Positions 17,797-26,442 of a stretch of 64,000 nt of DNA are shown here, in pieces. The translations under genes and the position numbers were made by a program. Numbering within the stretch: position 1 is the first letter of the stretch; the number at the start of each line of letters is the position of its first letter. This DNA is from an uncultured Bacteroidales bacterium. Lineage in GTDB: Bacteria; Bacteroidota; Bacteroidia; Bacteroidales; UBA932. The DNA lies in assembly GCA_944323825.1 (NCBI GenBank), contig CALUTY010000010.1, forward strand, positions 51,710 to 115,709, in the 5' to 3' direction. The notes under the pieces were generated by a model, which was not told the origin of the DNA, did no database searches, and was given only the letters and a program-made list of their open reading frames with translations.

Positions 17797-19200
17797 TCAA
17801 GCCGCCTTCTGCAGAATATGTTTCCTGTATCCCGCTGAGAGATACAGGGCCCTCATGACAAGATGTGCGACATAGCCCAGGAACAGCCCGTGAAGTGCGG
17901 CTTCTCCCTTTGCCGTCAGAGTGCCTCCCTCGGCAGGAGCCAATGCCATATACCCGAAACAGAAAATAAAGAACATCAGGGTTGACCAGAGCATGGCATC
18001 CCTCATTGTCCTTGACTCTGTCGCCCCGATATAGATGCCGTCCCATGTGAATGCGGCGCATCCCGCCACCGGCATCACCATCAGCCACGGCACATATAGC
18101 CGCGCCATGTCCATCACCGCCTGGTCCGATGTCATCGTTGAAAGCATCGGGACAGTGCCGAAAGCGTATGCCGCCACCGAAACTATGCCCACCGACATGC
18201 TCCAGGAAAAGATGCACCTGACCGTATTCCTGAGCCCTTCCTCATCCTTTTCCCCTATGCATTTCCCGGCAAGAGCCTCCCCGGCGTATGCAAAGCCATC
18301 CGAAAAATAAGAGAACAGCATCATCAGCTTCATAAGGATGGAAGAAGCCGCCAGCACCACATCCCCAAAGCGGGCGGAAACAGTCGTGAAGCCGACATAT
18401 ATGCAGATGAGGCACAGGGACCTGATGAAAAGGTCGAGATTCATGCTGAAGAACCGCCTTGTCCCGGAGCCCGAGAATACATGGAGCATATCGACAGGAC
18501 GCCAGACGGCAAATATTTTCCGGCCATATCTGGCCACAAGGATCAGCACGGCGCACAGAAGTCCCGAATACTGGCCTACGACAGTTCCAAGTGCAATGCC
18601 GTCAAAGCCGATACCCGCAAACGACACCGGACCGGCATCGAACCCGACCGCAAGCCCTATGCTCATCAGGATATTCATGACATTCACCACAATGTCCGTC
18701 ACCATCGGGCTTACCCCGTCCTGCATCCCGATGAACCATCCTTTGAACACCATAAGGCTCAGCGTCGCCGGAGCGGCCCAGATGCGGATGAAGAAATACC
18801 GCGAGGCGAGGTCAGCAGCCTCCGGAGAGCAGTCCACCAGAAGGAGGGCGCCCTTGACGAACAGCCATTGTATGGCTATGAGAAAGACGGAGCACAGAAG
18901 CGCCAGGCTGATGCCCCTTGTAAAGACGGTCGCCGCCTCTATCGTGTCACCACGGCCGTATGCCTGCGCAGCAAGTCCTCCGGTTCCGACCCTCAGGAAG
19001 CCGAAATTCCAATACATCAGGTCGAAAAGCATGGAGCCTACGGCCACCCCGGCGATGAACGAAGCTGACGACATTGCCCCGGAGGCATCCAGATGCCCGG
19101 CCACAGCCATGTCCACAAGTCCCACCAGCGGTACCGTCACATTTGCCAGAATGCTCGGCACCGCCAACGACAATATACTTCTGTTAAGTCCCTTTGTCAT
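17797..19200 (-). CDS. MATE-family efflux transporter (DinF-like)
   Basis: A 467-aa, 12-TM multidrug/toxin extrusion protein. The N-terminal half has ILSLAVPSILANVTVPLVGLVDMAVAGHL, the classic MATE first helix with the P..V...VD pattern of the DinF branch, and the symmetric repeat begins near residue 235. It exchanges cations for organic compounds at the inner membrane; the substrate is unknown. Its ATG overlaps the rsgA stop (ATGA, 19197-19200), so translation is probably coupled. Confidence 0.91.
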   Translation of the reverse strand: MTKGLNRSILSLAVPSILANVTVPLVGLVDMAVAGHLDASGAMSSASFIAGVAVGSMLFDLMYWNFGFLRVGTGGLAAQAYGRGDTIEAATVFTRGISLALLCSVFLIAIQWLFVKGALLLVDCSPEAADLASRYFFIRIWAAPATLSLMVFKGWFIGMQDGVSPMVTDIVVNVMNILMSIGLAVGFDAGPVSFAGIGFDGIALGTVVGQYSGLLCAVLILVARYGRKIFAVWRPVDMLHVFSGSGTRRFFSMNLDLFIRSLCLICIYVGFTTVSARFGDVVLAASSILMKLMMLFSYFSDGFAYAGEALAGKCIGEKDEEGLRNTVRCIFSWSMSVGIVSVAAYAFGTVPMLSTMTSDQAVMDMARLYVPWLMVMPVAGCAAFTWDGIYIGATESRTMRDAMLWSTLMFFIFCFGYMALAPAEGGTLTAKGEAALHGLFLGYVAHLVMRALYLSAGYRKHILQKAA

Positions 19201-20153
19201 CTGTATTTTCCCTTGCCTTCTTCATCCAGCATCCCGAGGTAGGAAACATACCTCTCCGTGCTTATCTCCCCGGACTCCACCGCCGCCTTCACTGCGCAGC
19301 CCGGTTCATGTGTATGTGTGCACGGGGTGAACCTGCATCCGCCAGAAACCTTCAGCATTTCAGGGAAATAGAGTGCAATTTCCTCCTTGGCAAGATCCAC
19401 GAGTCCGAAACCTCTGATTCCCGGCGTGTCCACTATATATCCGCCCGATGCGAGACGGTACATTTCATAGAAAGTGGTGGTATGCTTCCCCTGCAGGTGG
19501 GCTTCCGAAATATCCCCTGTCTTCGGGTCCAGAGCCGGGTCCAGAGCCTTTATCAGCGAGGATTTCCCCACCCCGGAAACTCCCGAGAAAAGGGAAAGGC
19601 TCCCGTCACACATCTTCCTGAGCCCGTCCACCCCCTCGGCGGTCTTTGCTGACACTGCCATCACAGGATATCCGGCCCCTTCATATATCCTCCGGAAATC
19701 CTCCAGCCGCGCAGTGAGCACCCCGTCATAAAGGTCCGTCTTGTTGACGACTATCACCGCAGGGATGCCGTATACCTCGCAGGTCACGAGAATCCGGTCC
19801 AGAAAAGGCAGCTTCACTTCAGGGAAGTCCATGGTCACCACGATGAATGCCCTGTCGAGATTGGCCGCTATTATATGCGACTGGCGGGACAGGTTGGCGG
19901 AACGCCTGATGATATAGTTCTTCCTCGGCTTCACCTCTGTTATGAGCGCGGGATTTTCAGGAGTGGGCATTTCCCCCTCTGAAGATGAGCCGTATTCAAA
20001 GGTCACGACATCTCCCACTGCCACGGGATTGGTGGCGGTATTTCCCTTCAGACGGATCTTCCCCCTGAGCACCGCCGGGAAAAGGTTCCATTCCGGGAGC
20101 ATTGTCAGCAGATAATGGCTCCCCGTATGCTTGACTACTACTGCTTCATTCAT
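19197..20153 (-). CDS. rsgA: Ribosome small-subunit-dependent GTPase A
   Basis: A circularly permuted GTPase that helps mature the 30S subunit. Order: N-terminal OB-fold (LRGKIRLKGNTATNPVAVGDVV), then G4 VVNKTDL, G1 P-loop GVSGVGKSSL, G3 DTPGIRGFG, and a C-terminal zinc knuckle with C..C.H.....C (CRFTPCTHTHEPGC). About 318 aa, normal for the family. ATG 20153 (MNEAVVV) fits a 30-nt leader after the -7 box at 20185; an in-frame ATG 27 bp upstream is possible. Overlaps the MATE gene by 4 bp. Confidence 0.95.
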   Translation of the reverse strand: MNEAVVVKHTGSHYLLTMLPEWNLFPAVLRGKIRLKGNTATNPVAVGDVVTFEYGSSSEGEMPTPENPALITEVKPRKNYIIRRSANLSRQSHIIAANLDRAFIVVTMDFPEVKLPFLDRILVTCEVYGIPAVIVVNKTDLYDGVLTARLEDFRRIYEGAGYPVMAVSAKTAEGVDGLRKMCDGSLSLFSGVSGVGKSSLIKALDPALDPKTGDISEAHLQGKHTTTFYEMYRLASGGYIVDTPGIRGFGLVDLAKEEIALYFPEMLKVSGGCRFTPCTHTHEPGCAVKAAVESGEISTERYVSYLGMLDEEGKGKYR

Positions 20154-20184
20154 TTTCAGACCGGTTCGATTCGACAACATTCTG

Positions 20185-20192
20185 CAAATATA
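20185..20192 (-). promoter_or_regulatory. Candidate -7 box of rsgA
   Basis: Minus-strand TATATTTG matches TAnnTTTG, 31 bp upstream of the rsgA ATG. It is back to back with the plus-strand box at 20218. Confidence 0.45.
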
Positions 20193-20217
20193 ATCTTTTA
20201 TATATCGGGAGATTTAT

Positions 20218-20225
20218 TATTTTTG
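20218..20225 (+). promoter_or_regulatory. Candidate -7 box of the polyprenyl synthase operon
   Basis: TATTTTTG fits TAnnTTTG, 32 bp upstream of the start at 20258. A TTTT run near 20196 is at the right distance for a weak -33 box. Confidence 0.4.
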
Positions 20226-20257
20226 TCATATTTTCATTTTTACTAAAATACACCGGT

Positions 20258-21274
20258 ATGATCAACGAAGCACAGATCGAAGACACCCTGAAAGAGTTGT
20301 TCGACAATTTGGATTTTACGGCGGAGCCCGCCGGCCTTTATGATCCTCTCAGATACATGATAAGCATCGGCGGGAAGCATGTGCGCCCGAGACTGTGCCT
20401 TCTGGCCTATTCCATGTTCAAGGACAGCTTCACTGAAGAGATTCTCCAGCCGGCGGCAGCGATAGAAATATTCCACAGCTTCACCCTCATACACGACGAC
20501 ATCATGGACAGGGCTGAGATGAGGCGCGGAATGCCTACCGTGGCCACCAAATGGGACGGCAACACGGCCATTCTCTCCGGGGATGTGATGTGCATAGACA
20601 GCTACCGGCGCATAGCCAAGGCTCCGGCCGCAATCCTCCCGGAAGTGCTGGAACTCTTCAACTCCACGGCGGCCCAGGTCTGCGAAGGGCAGCAGTACGA
20701 CATGGACTTCGAACATGACAGGGAAGTGCCGATGGGCATGTACATGAAGATGATAGGCCTGAAGACAGCCGTCCTTCTGGGATGCTCCGCAAAGATGGGG
20801 GCGATGATAGCCGGGGCGGACAGGCGTGCCTGCGACTATCTTTACAAGTTCGGCTACAACCTCGGTCTGGCCTTCCAGATCACGGATGACTATCTCGACA
20901 CATTCGGGGACCAGTCCGTGTTCGGAAAGACTATCGGAGGGGACATAACCAACAACAAGAAGACATGGCTCCTGACGAGGGCCCTGGAAAAAGGCGGCGA
21001 AATGGAAAAATCCGGAGTAATCGCCCCTGAATACGGCAGAAAGGCCCTGCTCGCAGCAATGGAAATGCCGGTGGCAAACGGACAGGAAAGGGACGCCAAG
21101 GTGGCCAGGGTCAAGGAAATATATGAAACAATCGGCGTTGACGAAGACGCCAAATATGAAATCATCAAGCTGCATGCCGCTGCAATGGACTGCGCCGGCC
21201 TCATCGGGCTCGGCAAGGTGCGCTATGAAATGCTGCACAGGTATGCGGACAGACTGCTCGGAAGGAACAAATGA
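20258..21274 (+). CDS. Trans-polyprenyl diphosphate synthase
   Basis: A 338-aa isoprenyl chain-elongating enzyme that condenses isopentenyl diphosphate onto an allylic diphosphate. The first Asp-rich motif is LIHDDIMDRAEMRRG near residue 85 and the second is QITDDYLDTFGD near 210; GGKHVRPRL carries the IPP-binding residues. A Phe lies five residues before the first motif, a position that limits chain length in short-chain enzymes, so farnesyl/geranylgeranyl products are more likely than quinone-length ones. First gene of a plus-strand run; its stop overlaps the next ATG by 4 bp (ATGA). Confidence 0.92.
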   Translation: MINEAQIEDTLKELFDNLDFTAEPAGLYDPLRYMISIGGKHVRPRLCLLAYSMFKDSFTEEILQPAAAIEIFHSFTLIHDDIMDRAEMRRGMPTVATKWDGNTAILSGDVMCIDSYRRIAKAPAAILPEVLELFNSTAAQVCEGQQYDMDFEHDREVPMGMYMKMIGLKTAVLLGCSAKMGAMIAGADRRACDYLYKFGYNLGLAFQITDDYLDTFGDQSVFGKTIGGDITNNKKTWLLTRALEKGGEMEKSGVIAPEYGRKALLAAMEMPVANGQERDAKVARVKEIYETIGVDEDAKYEIIKLHAAAMDCAGLIGLGKVRYEMLHRYADRLLGRNK

Positions 21275-22560
21275 CAAGAAAAGAACTGGAAATAATGGCT
21301 CCTGCGGGCAATTTCGAATGTCTGCAGGCGGCGATACAGGGAGGGGCAAACTCAGTATATTTCGGAGTTGAGAAGCTCAACATGAGGTCACATTCGGCCA
21401 ACAACTTCAAGATGACCGACCTCAAGGAAATATGCGAAATATGCCGCAGCCACGGCGTGAAGTCGTATCTCACCCTCAACATAGTCCTGTATGAAAGCGA
21501 CCTTGAGGACATGAGGCTCACCCTCGATGCGGCGAAAGAAGCAGGGGTAACGGCCGTCATAGCGTCAGACATGGCAGCCATAATGTATGCAAGGCAGACA
21601 GGAGTGGAAGTGCACATATCCACCCAGCTCAGCATATCCAACCTGGAAGCCCTCCGGTTCTATTCGCAGTTTGCGGATGTGATAGTCCTTGCCAGGGAGC
21701 TGGACCTGCATCAGGTCAAGGCCATCCACGAAGGCATCATCCGTGAGGGGATAAAGGGCCCGTCCGGACGCCTTGTGGAAATAGAAATGTTTGCCCACGG
21801 GGCCCTCTGCATGGCCATTTCCGGGAAATGCTACCTGAGCCTGCACGAATACGGGGCATCTGCCAACAGGGGTTCATGCTACCAGATATGCCGCAGGGGC
21901 TACGAGGTCACGGACCTTGAAACCGGCAACCGGCTCGTCGTGGACAACAAATACATAATGTCACCCAAGGACCTCTGCACCATAGAATTCATGGACAAGA
22001 TCATAGATGCCGGGGTGACGGTGTTCAAGATAGAGGGCCGCGCAAGGTCGGCGGAATATGTGAAAAGGACTGCGTCATGCTACAGAAGGGCCGCCGATGC
22101 CGTGTGCGACGGGACATACACACCTGAACTGGCGGCAGAGCTGAAGAAGGAGCTCTCCGAGGTGTTCAACCGGGGATTCTGGGACGGATATTATCAGGGC
22201 GCAAGGCTCGGGGAATGGAGCGAAGTCTATGGCAGCAAGGCCACTCGCAAGAAAGTCTACACCGGCAAGGTCACCAACTGGTTCGGCAAGATAGGCGTGG
22301 CTGAGGTGCTCATAGAGTCGGCCACTCTGAAAACCGGAGACAGGATACTCATAACAGGCCCGTCCACAGGCGTCATCGAGACCGAGGCAAAAGAAATCAG
22401 GGTGGACCTGAAGCCCGTACAGGAGGCCACTAAAGGCACATACTGCTCGATTCCGGTGGACGCCTCCCTGCTCGATTCCTGCGGCGGCAAGCTCCGCCGC
22501 TCCGACAAGGTCTACATCTGGGAAGATACGGATAAGACTGTCAACAAAAATTTTGACTGA
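21271..22560 (+). CDS. Peptidase U32-family protein (TrhP/YegQ-like)
   Basis: A 429-aa member of family U32. The N-terminal barrel starts MAPAGNFECLQAAIQGGANSVYFG, and the signature E-x-F-x-H-G-A-x-C appears as EMFAHGALCMAISGKCYLS near residue 172, followed by the Cys pair in RGSCYQICRR. The C-terminal part has a beta domain (GKVTNWFGKIGVAEVLI). Members of this group hydroxylate tRNA wobble uridine (TrhP) or rRNA (RlhA), and the conserved Cys residues support such a role rather than proteolysis. Exact function is inference. Confidence 0.88.
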   Translation: MTRKELEIMAPAGNFECLQAAIQGGANSVYFGVEKLNMRSHSANNFKMTDLKEICEICRSHGVKSYLTLNIVLYESDLEDMRLTLDAAKEAGVTAVIASDMAAIMYARQTGVEVHISTQLSISNLEALRFYSQFADVIVLARELDLHQVKAIHEGIIREGIKGPSGRLVEIEMFAHGALCMAISGKCYLSLHEYGASANRGSCYQICRRGYEVTDLETGNRLVVDNKYIMSPKDLCTIEFMDKIIDAGVTVFKIEGRARSAEYVKRTASCYRRAADAVCDGTYTPELAAELKKELSEVFNRGFWDGYYQGARLGEWSEVYGSKATRKKVYTGKVTNWFGKIGVAEVLIESATLKTGDRILITGPSTGVIETEAKEIRVDLKPVQEATKGTYCSIPVDASLLDSCGGKLRRSDKVYIWEDTDKTVNKNFD

Positions 22561-22563
22561 AAT

Positions 22564-23550
22564 ATGAAGAAGAAAGTGGCACTTGTCCTCTCCAGCGGAG
22601 GCCCGAGAGGATTCTCCTACATAGGAGCAATAGAGGAACTCGTTTCCAGAGGATATGAAATCACTTCCATAGCAGGGACTTCGATAGGCTCCCTGATCGG
22701 CGGGATGTATGCCGCAGGCAAGCTTACGGAAGTCAAGGACTGGCTTTTCTCGCTCGGAGTATGGAAAGTCTTCTCTCTCATGGACTTCTCCATCAGCAGA
22801 AACCATCTTGTAAACGGGGACAAGGTAATCTCCGCACTGAAGGAGATAGTCCCGGATGTAAACATAGAAGACCTCAGCATTCCCTACAAGGCCATCGCCA
22901 CCGACTTCTACACCGGAGAGGAGGTGGTGTTCGACCGGGGCAACCTCTACGAGGCCATAAGGGCATCCATCTCCATCCCATCCCTGTTCAGACCTGTCAA
23001 ATACGGCTTCAGGACCCTTATCGACGGAGGCATAGCCAACACGATGCCGATGGACAAGGTGGACAGGAACGAAGGCGACATCATGGTGGCAATCAATGTA
23101 AACGATGTGGATGTGGACAAGGTGAGGCAGATTCTCATAGATGATGCGCAGCATGAGGCCGACAAGGAAGCAAGGGACAAGGCCAGCGCCCAAAAGACAA
23201 AGGCAGTCATTGAATCTATGCGGCACAATGACACAATGAGCTTCATGGAAAAGCTGCGTCTCGCCAGAGAAGAGGGCTACAGGATGATGAAGCACGCATT
23301 CGAGCCGGACCCGAAGCAGGACGAGCTGTTCAATGAGGAAAGCACCTATTTCAGCGTCCTTTCCCGTACATTCAGCCTCATGAACCATGTCAACACCAGG
23401 CTCGCCCTCCAGATCACCCATCCGGACATCCTTGTCAACCTGCCATTCGATGACTTCGGAGCCATTGCCGACTACGCCAGAGCCGAAGAAATCTCCGAAG
23501 TCGGCCGCATCCGGATGAAAGAAGCCCTCGACACCTACGAAAACAATTAA
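22564..23550 (+). CDS. Patatin-like phospholipase family protein
   Basis: A 328-aa cytoplasmic lipid acyl hydrolase of the RssA/patatin type. The oxyanion loop SSGGPRGFSYIGAIEEL, the nucleophile Ser40 in AGTSIGSLIGG and the catalytic Asp in IDGGIANTMP near residue 155 form the complete Ser-Asp dyad. About 100 C-terminal residues after the domain are helical and charged. There is no signal peptide. It follows the U32 gene by 3 bp. The lipid substrate is unknown. Confidence 0.9.
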   Translation: MKKKVALVLSSGGPRGFSYIGAIEELVSRGYEITSIAGTSIGSLIGGMYAAGKLTEVKDWLFSLGVWKVFSLMDFSISRNHLVNGDKVISALKEIVPDVNIEDLSIPYKAIATDFYTGEEVVFDRGNLYEAIRASISIPSLFRPVKYGFRTLIDGGIANTMPMDKVDRNEGDIMVAINVNDVDVDKVRQILIDDAQHEADKEARDKASAQKTKAVIESMRHNDTMSFMEKLRLAREEGYRMMKHAFEPDPKQDELFNEESTYFSVLSRTFSLMNHVNTRLALQITHPDILVNLPFDDFGAIADYARAEEISEVGRIRMKEALDTYENN

Positions 23551-23571
23551 CAAAAACCAGCCAAGCTGAGA

Positions 23572-25029
23572 ATGCAACGCATCAGAATATTCATAAGCAG
23601 CGTGCAGAGTGAATTTGCCGAAGAACGGGCAATGCTTTGCCATTACATCAGGACAGATGCATTGCTGGGCAAGTTCTTCGAGCCGTTCATTTTTGAGGAA
23701 GTTCCGGCAAATGAATTTCCTACAAGCCATGTGTATCTGAAGGAAGTTGAAATGTGCGACATTTATCTGGGGCTGTATGGCAATCTGTATGGCTACGAAG
23801 ATGAAGAAGGCATATCACCGACTGAGCGTGAATATGATCTGGCGGCAAAACTGCACAAAAGCCGGCTGATTTTCATAAAGAGCATAGACGAAGACAGGCG
23901 ACATCCCAAAGAAACCGCTTTGATCCGGAAAGTTGAAATGGATATCGTCCGTAAGACTTTTGTAGATATTGACGGGCTGCGCACTTCTGTATATGCCTCT
24001 CTCGTCAGATACTTGGAAGAAAAAGAGTTCATCAGGTGGAAACCTTTTGATGCGTCTTGTGACAACGGAGCGACATTGGATGATCTGGATGAAGACAAAA
24101 TGAGAAACTTCATCTATATGGCGCGTTCAAAAAGGAATTTTCCGCTGCCGGTAGAAACATCTCCCGCTGCACTGCTTGCTCATTTGGACCTGATCGATGA
24201 CAACGGCAGAATAGCCAATGCGGCATTGCTTCTGTTCGGAAAGAAACCTCAAAAATATTTCATAACCTCTGAAGTGAAATGTGTCCAATTCTACGGGGAT
24301 GCAGTTGAAAAACCGATGCCCGCATACCAGATTTACAGAGGTGATGTCTTCGAACTGGTAGATCAGGCGACGAGTTTCGTCATGAGCCGTATAGACAACT
24401 GGACCGGAACCCGAGAAGAAGGGGATAATGCAGCAGTGCCGACACATCCCGAACTGCCGATTGATGCGGTGAAAGAAGCGATTGTCAATGCTGTATGCCA
24501 CAGGGACTATACAAGCAATGCCAGTGTGCAGGTCATGCTGTTCCGTAACCGTCTGGAGATATGGAATCCGGGATCATTGCCATATGGCCTGACTGTCCAG
24601 AAACTTCACGGTCCGCATAAATCATTGCCTGCAAATCCTTTACTTGCAGATCCGATGTATTGGAACGGTTACATTGAAAAAGTCGGAACAGGTACCGAAG
24701 ACATTATCAACAAATGCCGTGAATATGGATTGAAGGCTCCTGAATTCCATCAGGAGGAAGACTTCAGAGTTGTCATCTGGAGAGCATCCGGCTCACAGAA
24801 TGATCCAAAGGTGATCCAAGGCGATCCAAAAGCGATCCAAGGCGATCCAAAACCTGTTGAAGAGCTTATAAGACTGATAAACAAAAATCCTTCCATTTCA
24901 AGAGCCGGACTTGCAAAGCAACTGGGGGTGAGCGAACGCCAGGTCCGCAAGATAATGAATCAGTTAAGGGCAGAAGAAAGGCTTGTCAGGAAAGGAGGCA
25001 CAACAGGAGAATGGATTATCATCAGATAG
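23572..25029 (+). CDS. DUF4062 + HATPase_c_4 + winged-helix regulator-like protein
   Basis: A 485-aa, three-part protein. Residues 3-95 are a DUF4062 domain (IRIFISSVQSEFAEERAML, MCDIYLGLYGNLYG), found in NTPase-type signalling and defence proteins. Residues about 170-395 are the RecG-like ATPase module (COG2865): N-box EAIVNAVCHRDY, NPGSLP, EKVGTGTEDIINKC. A linker of DPKxIQG repeats (410-428) leads to a winged helix (430-485, ISRAGLAKQLGVSERQVRK). The gene looks richer in A/T-ending codons than its neighbours, suggesting transfer. It starts 21 bp after the patatin gene and is followed by a terminator. Function unknown; transcriptional control or defence is possible. Confidence 0.82.
   Translation: MQRIRIFISSVQSEFAEERAMLCHYIRTDALLGKFFEPFIFEEVPANEFPTSHVYLKEVEMCDIYLGLYGNLYGYEDEEGISPTEREYDLAAKLHKSRLIFIKSIDEDRRHPKETALIRKVEMDIVRKTFVDIDGLRTSVYASLVRYLEEKEFIRWKPFDASCDNGATLDDLDEDKMRNFIYMARSKRNFPLPVETSPAALLAHLDLIDDNGRIANAALLLFGKKPQKYFITSEVKCVQFYGDAVEKPMPAYQIYRGDVFELVDQATSFVMSRIDNWTGTREEGDNAAVPTHPELPIDAVKEAIVNAVCHRDYTSNASVQVMLFRNRLEIWNPGSLPYGLTVQKLHGPHKSLPANPLLADPMYWNGYIEKVGTGTEDIINKCREYGLKAPEFHQEEDFRVVIWRASGSQNDPKVIQGDPKAIQGDPKPVEELIRLINKNPSISRAGLAKQLGVSERQVRKIMNQLRAEERLVRKGGTTGEWIIIR
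24802..24854 (+). repeat. 21-bp tandem repeat in the DUF4062 gene linker
   Basis: Two 21-bp units (24802-24822 and 24823-24843) and a partial third, each built on GATCCAA, encode DPKVIQG, DPKAIQG, DPK. Because the unit is a multiple of three, copy number changes would alter linker length without breaking the frame. Confidence 0.8.
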
Positions 25030-25068
25030 GGTCAAAAGGTACTGAACGGCATGATTGGCAGTCCAGGT

Positions 25069-25099
25069 ATGCCAGACGGTGAATTGCGGCATTTTTTTT
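25069..25099 (+). terminator. Rho-independent terminator after the DUF4062 gene
   Basis: Short stem ATGCC (25069-25073) / GGCAT (25088-25092) followed by a run of T through 25099, 40 bp after the stop. The stem is only 5 bp, so efficiency may be moderate. Confidence 0.45.
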
Positions 25100-25135
25100 G
25101 ATGTTATGTCCGGCGCTTTTTAAATTAAAACGGAC

Positions 25136-26407
25136 ATGAACTCAATCGATCAGAAAGCACTTGAATACCATAGTGCATCCCCTGCCGGCAAAATAGGCGT
25201 AAAACCAACAAAACCAACTGATACACAAGAAGATCTCTCACTTGCATATACCCCGGGGGTAGCTGCACCTGTCCTTGCCATAGCAGACAATCCTGGCACG
25301 GCTTATGACTATACTGCCAAAGGCAACCTCGTGGCAGTCGTCTCGAACGGCACGGCAATCCTCGGACTCGGCGACAAAGGGGCCGCAGCAGCAAAGCCGG
25401 TGATGGAAGGCAAGGCCCTCCTGTTCAAGATCCTCGGAGGAGTGGACGCCTTCGACATCGAAGTGGACACCAGGGACATCGACAAATTTGTTGAAACCGT
25501 AAGGAACATCGCCCCTTCTTTCGGAGGAATCAACCTCGAAGACATCAAGGCGCCGGAATGTTTTGAAATAGAAAGAAGGCTCGTCGAGGAGCTTGACATC
25601 CCCGTCATGCACGACGACCAGCACGGCACGGCCATCATCACCTCCGCCGCCATGCTGAATGCCCTTGAAATTGCCGGGAAAAAGGCGGAAGATGTCCGCC
25701 TCGTCGTAAACGGGGCAGGAGCTGCAGCCATTGCCTGCACTGACCTGTACATCAAGGCAGGGATACGGCCGGAAAACATCGTCATGTGTGACAGCAAGGG
25801 CGTCATCAGGGCAGACAGGACCGACCTCAACCCTCAGAAGAAAAGATTCGTGACACACCGTGACCTGCACACACTCGCAGACGCAATCGCAGGAGCCGAT
25901 GTGTTCGCAGGATTCTCAAAGGCAGGCGTGCTCACGAAGGAAATGGTGAAGACCATGGCCGAAAAACCTATCATCATGGCCCTTGCCAATCCGTATCCGG
26001 AAATCAGCTATGAAGATGCCAGGGAAGCCCGTCCGGATGCGCTGATCGCGACAGGAAGAAGCGACTATCCGAACCAGGTCAACAATGTGATAGGATTCCC
26101 TTATATCTTCAGGGGAGCTCTTGACACTAGGGCAAGAAAAATCAATGAGGAAATGAAACTGGCTGCAGTACATGCCATAGCCGACCTTGCAAAAGAACCT
26201 GTACCCGAATATATCCTGAAGGCATACAATGCGGAAAGCCTGAACTTCGGACCGGACTACATCATCCCTAAGGCCCTTGACGGAAGGCTTCTCGAGGCAG
26301 TTTCCATTGCCGTGGCAAAGGCGGCTATCAGTTCGGGAGTGGCCAGAAGGACAATCACCGACTGGGAAGAATACAAGAGGCATCTCCACAGCCTCAGCAG
26401 GAAATAA
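25136..26407 (+). CDS. NAD(P)-dependent malic enzyme, short form
   Basis: A 423-aa oxaloacetate-decarboxylating malate dehydrogenase: malate + NAD(P)+ gives pyruvate + CO2 + NAD(P)H. The N-terminal malic domain has [15 protein letters not shown] and the Lys-containing [15 protein letters not shown]; the metal-binding run is [12 protein letters not shown] near 158; the Rossmann loop is [11 protein letters not shown]. The length shows it lacks the phosphotransacetylase-like tail of MaeB. The promoter region has TTTG at 25097 and a weak TAAATTAA-like box. The MATE gene follows 35 bp later. Confidence 0.95.
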   Translation: MNSIDQKALEYHSASPAGKIGVKPTKPTDTQEDLSLAYTPGVAAPVLAIADNPGTAYDYTAKGNLVAVVSNGTAILGLGDKGAAAAKPVMEGKALLFKILGGVDAFDIEVDTRDIDKFVETVRNIAPSFGGINLEDIKAPECFEIERRLVEELDIPVMHDDQHGTAIITSAAMLNALEIAGKKAEDVRLVVNGAGAAAIACTDLYIKAGIRPENIVMCDSKGVIRADRTDLNPQKKRFVTHRDLHTLADAIAGADVFAGFSKAGVLTKEMVKTMAEKPIIMALANPYPEISYEDAREARPDALIATGRSDYPNQVNNVIGFPYIFRGALDTRARKINEEMKLAAVHAIADLAKEPVPEYILKAYNAESLNFGPDYIIPKALDGRLLEAVSIAVAKAAISSGVARRTITDWEEYKRHLHSLSRK

Positions 26408-26442
26408 AGGCAGACAGAAAAAGGACCTGAAACAGACCCGGC

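Noticed and set aside
20243..21349. 368-codon minus-strand open frame opposite the polyprenyl synthase gene
   Set aside because: Antisense to a gene with both Asp-rich motifs; no independent support.
22075..23730. 551-codon minus-strand open frame opposite the U32 and patatin genes
   Set aside because: No domain or signal; both sense genes have intact motifs in the other strand.
24802..24854. Repeats considered as a CRISPR-like array
   Set aside because: The units are 21 bp without spacers and lie inside a reading frame as DPKxIQG repeats.
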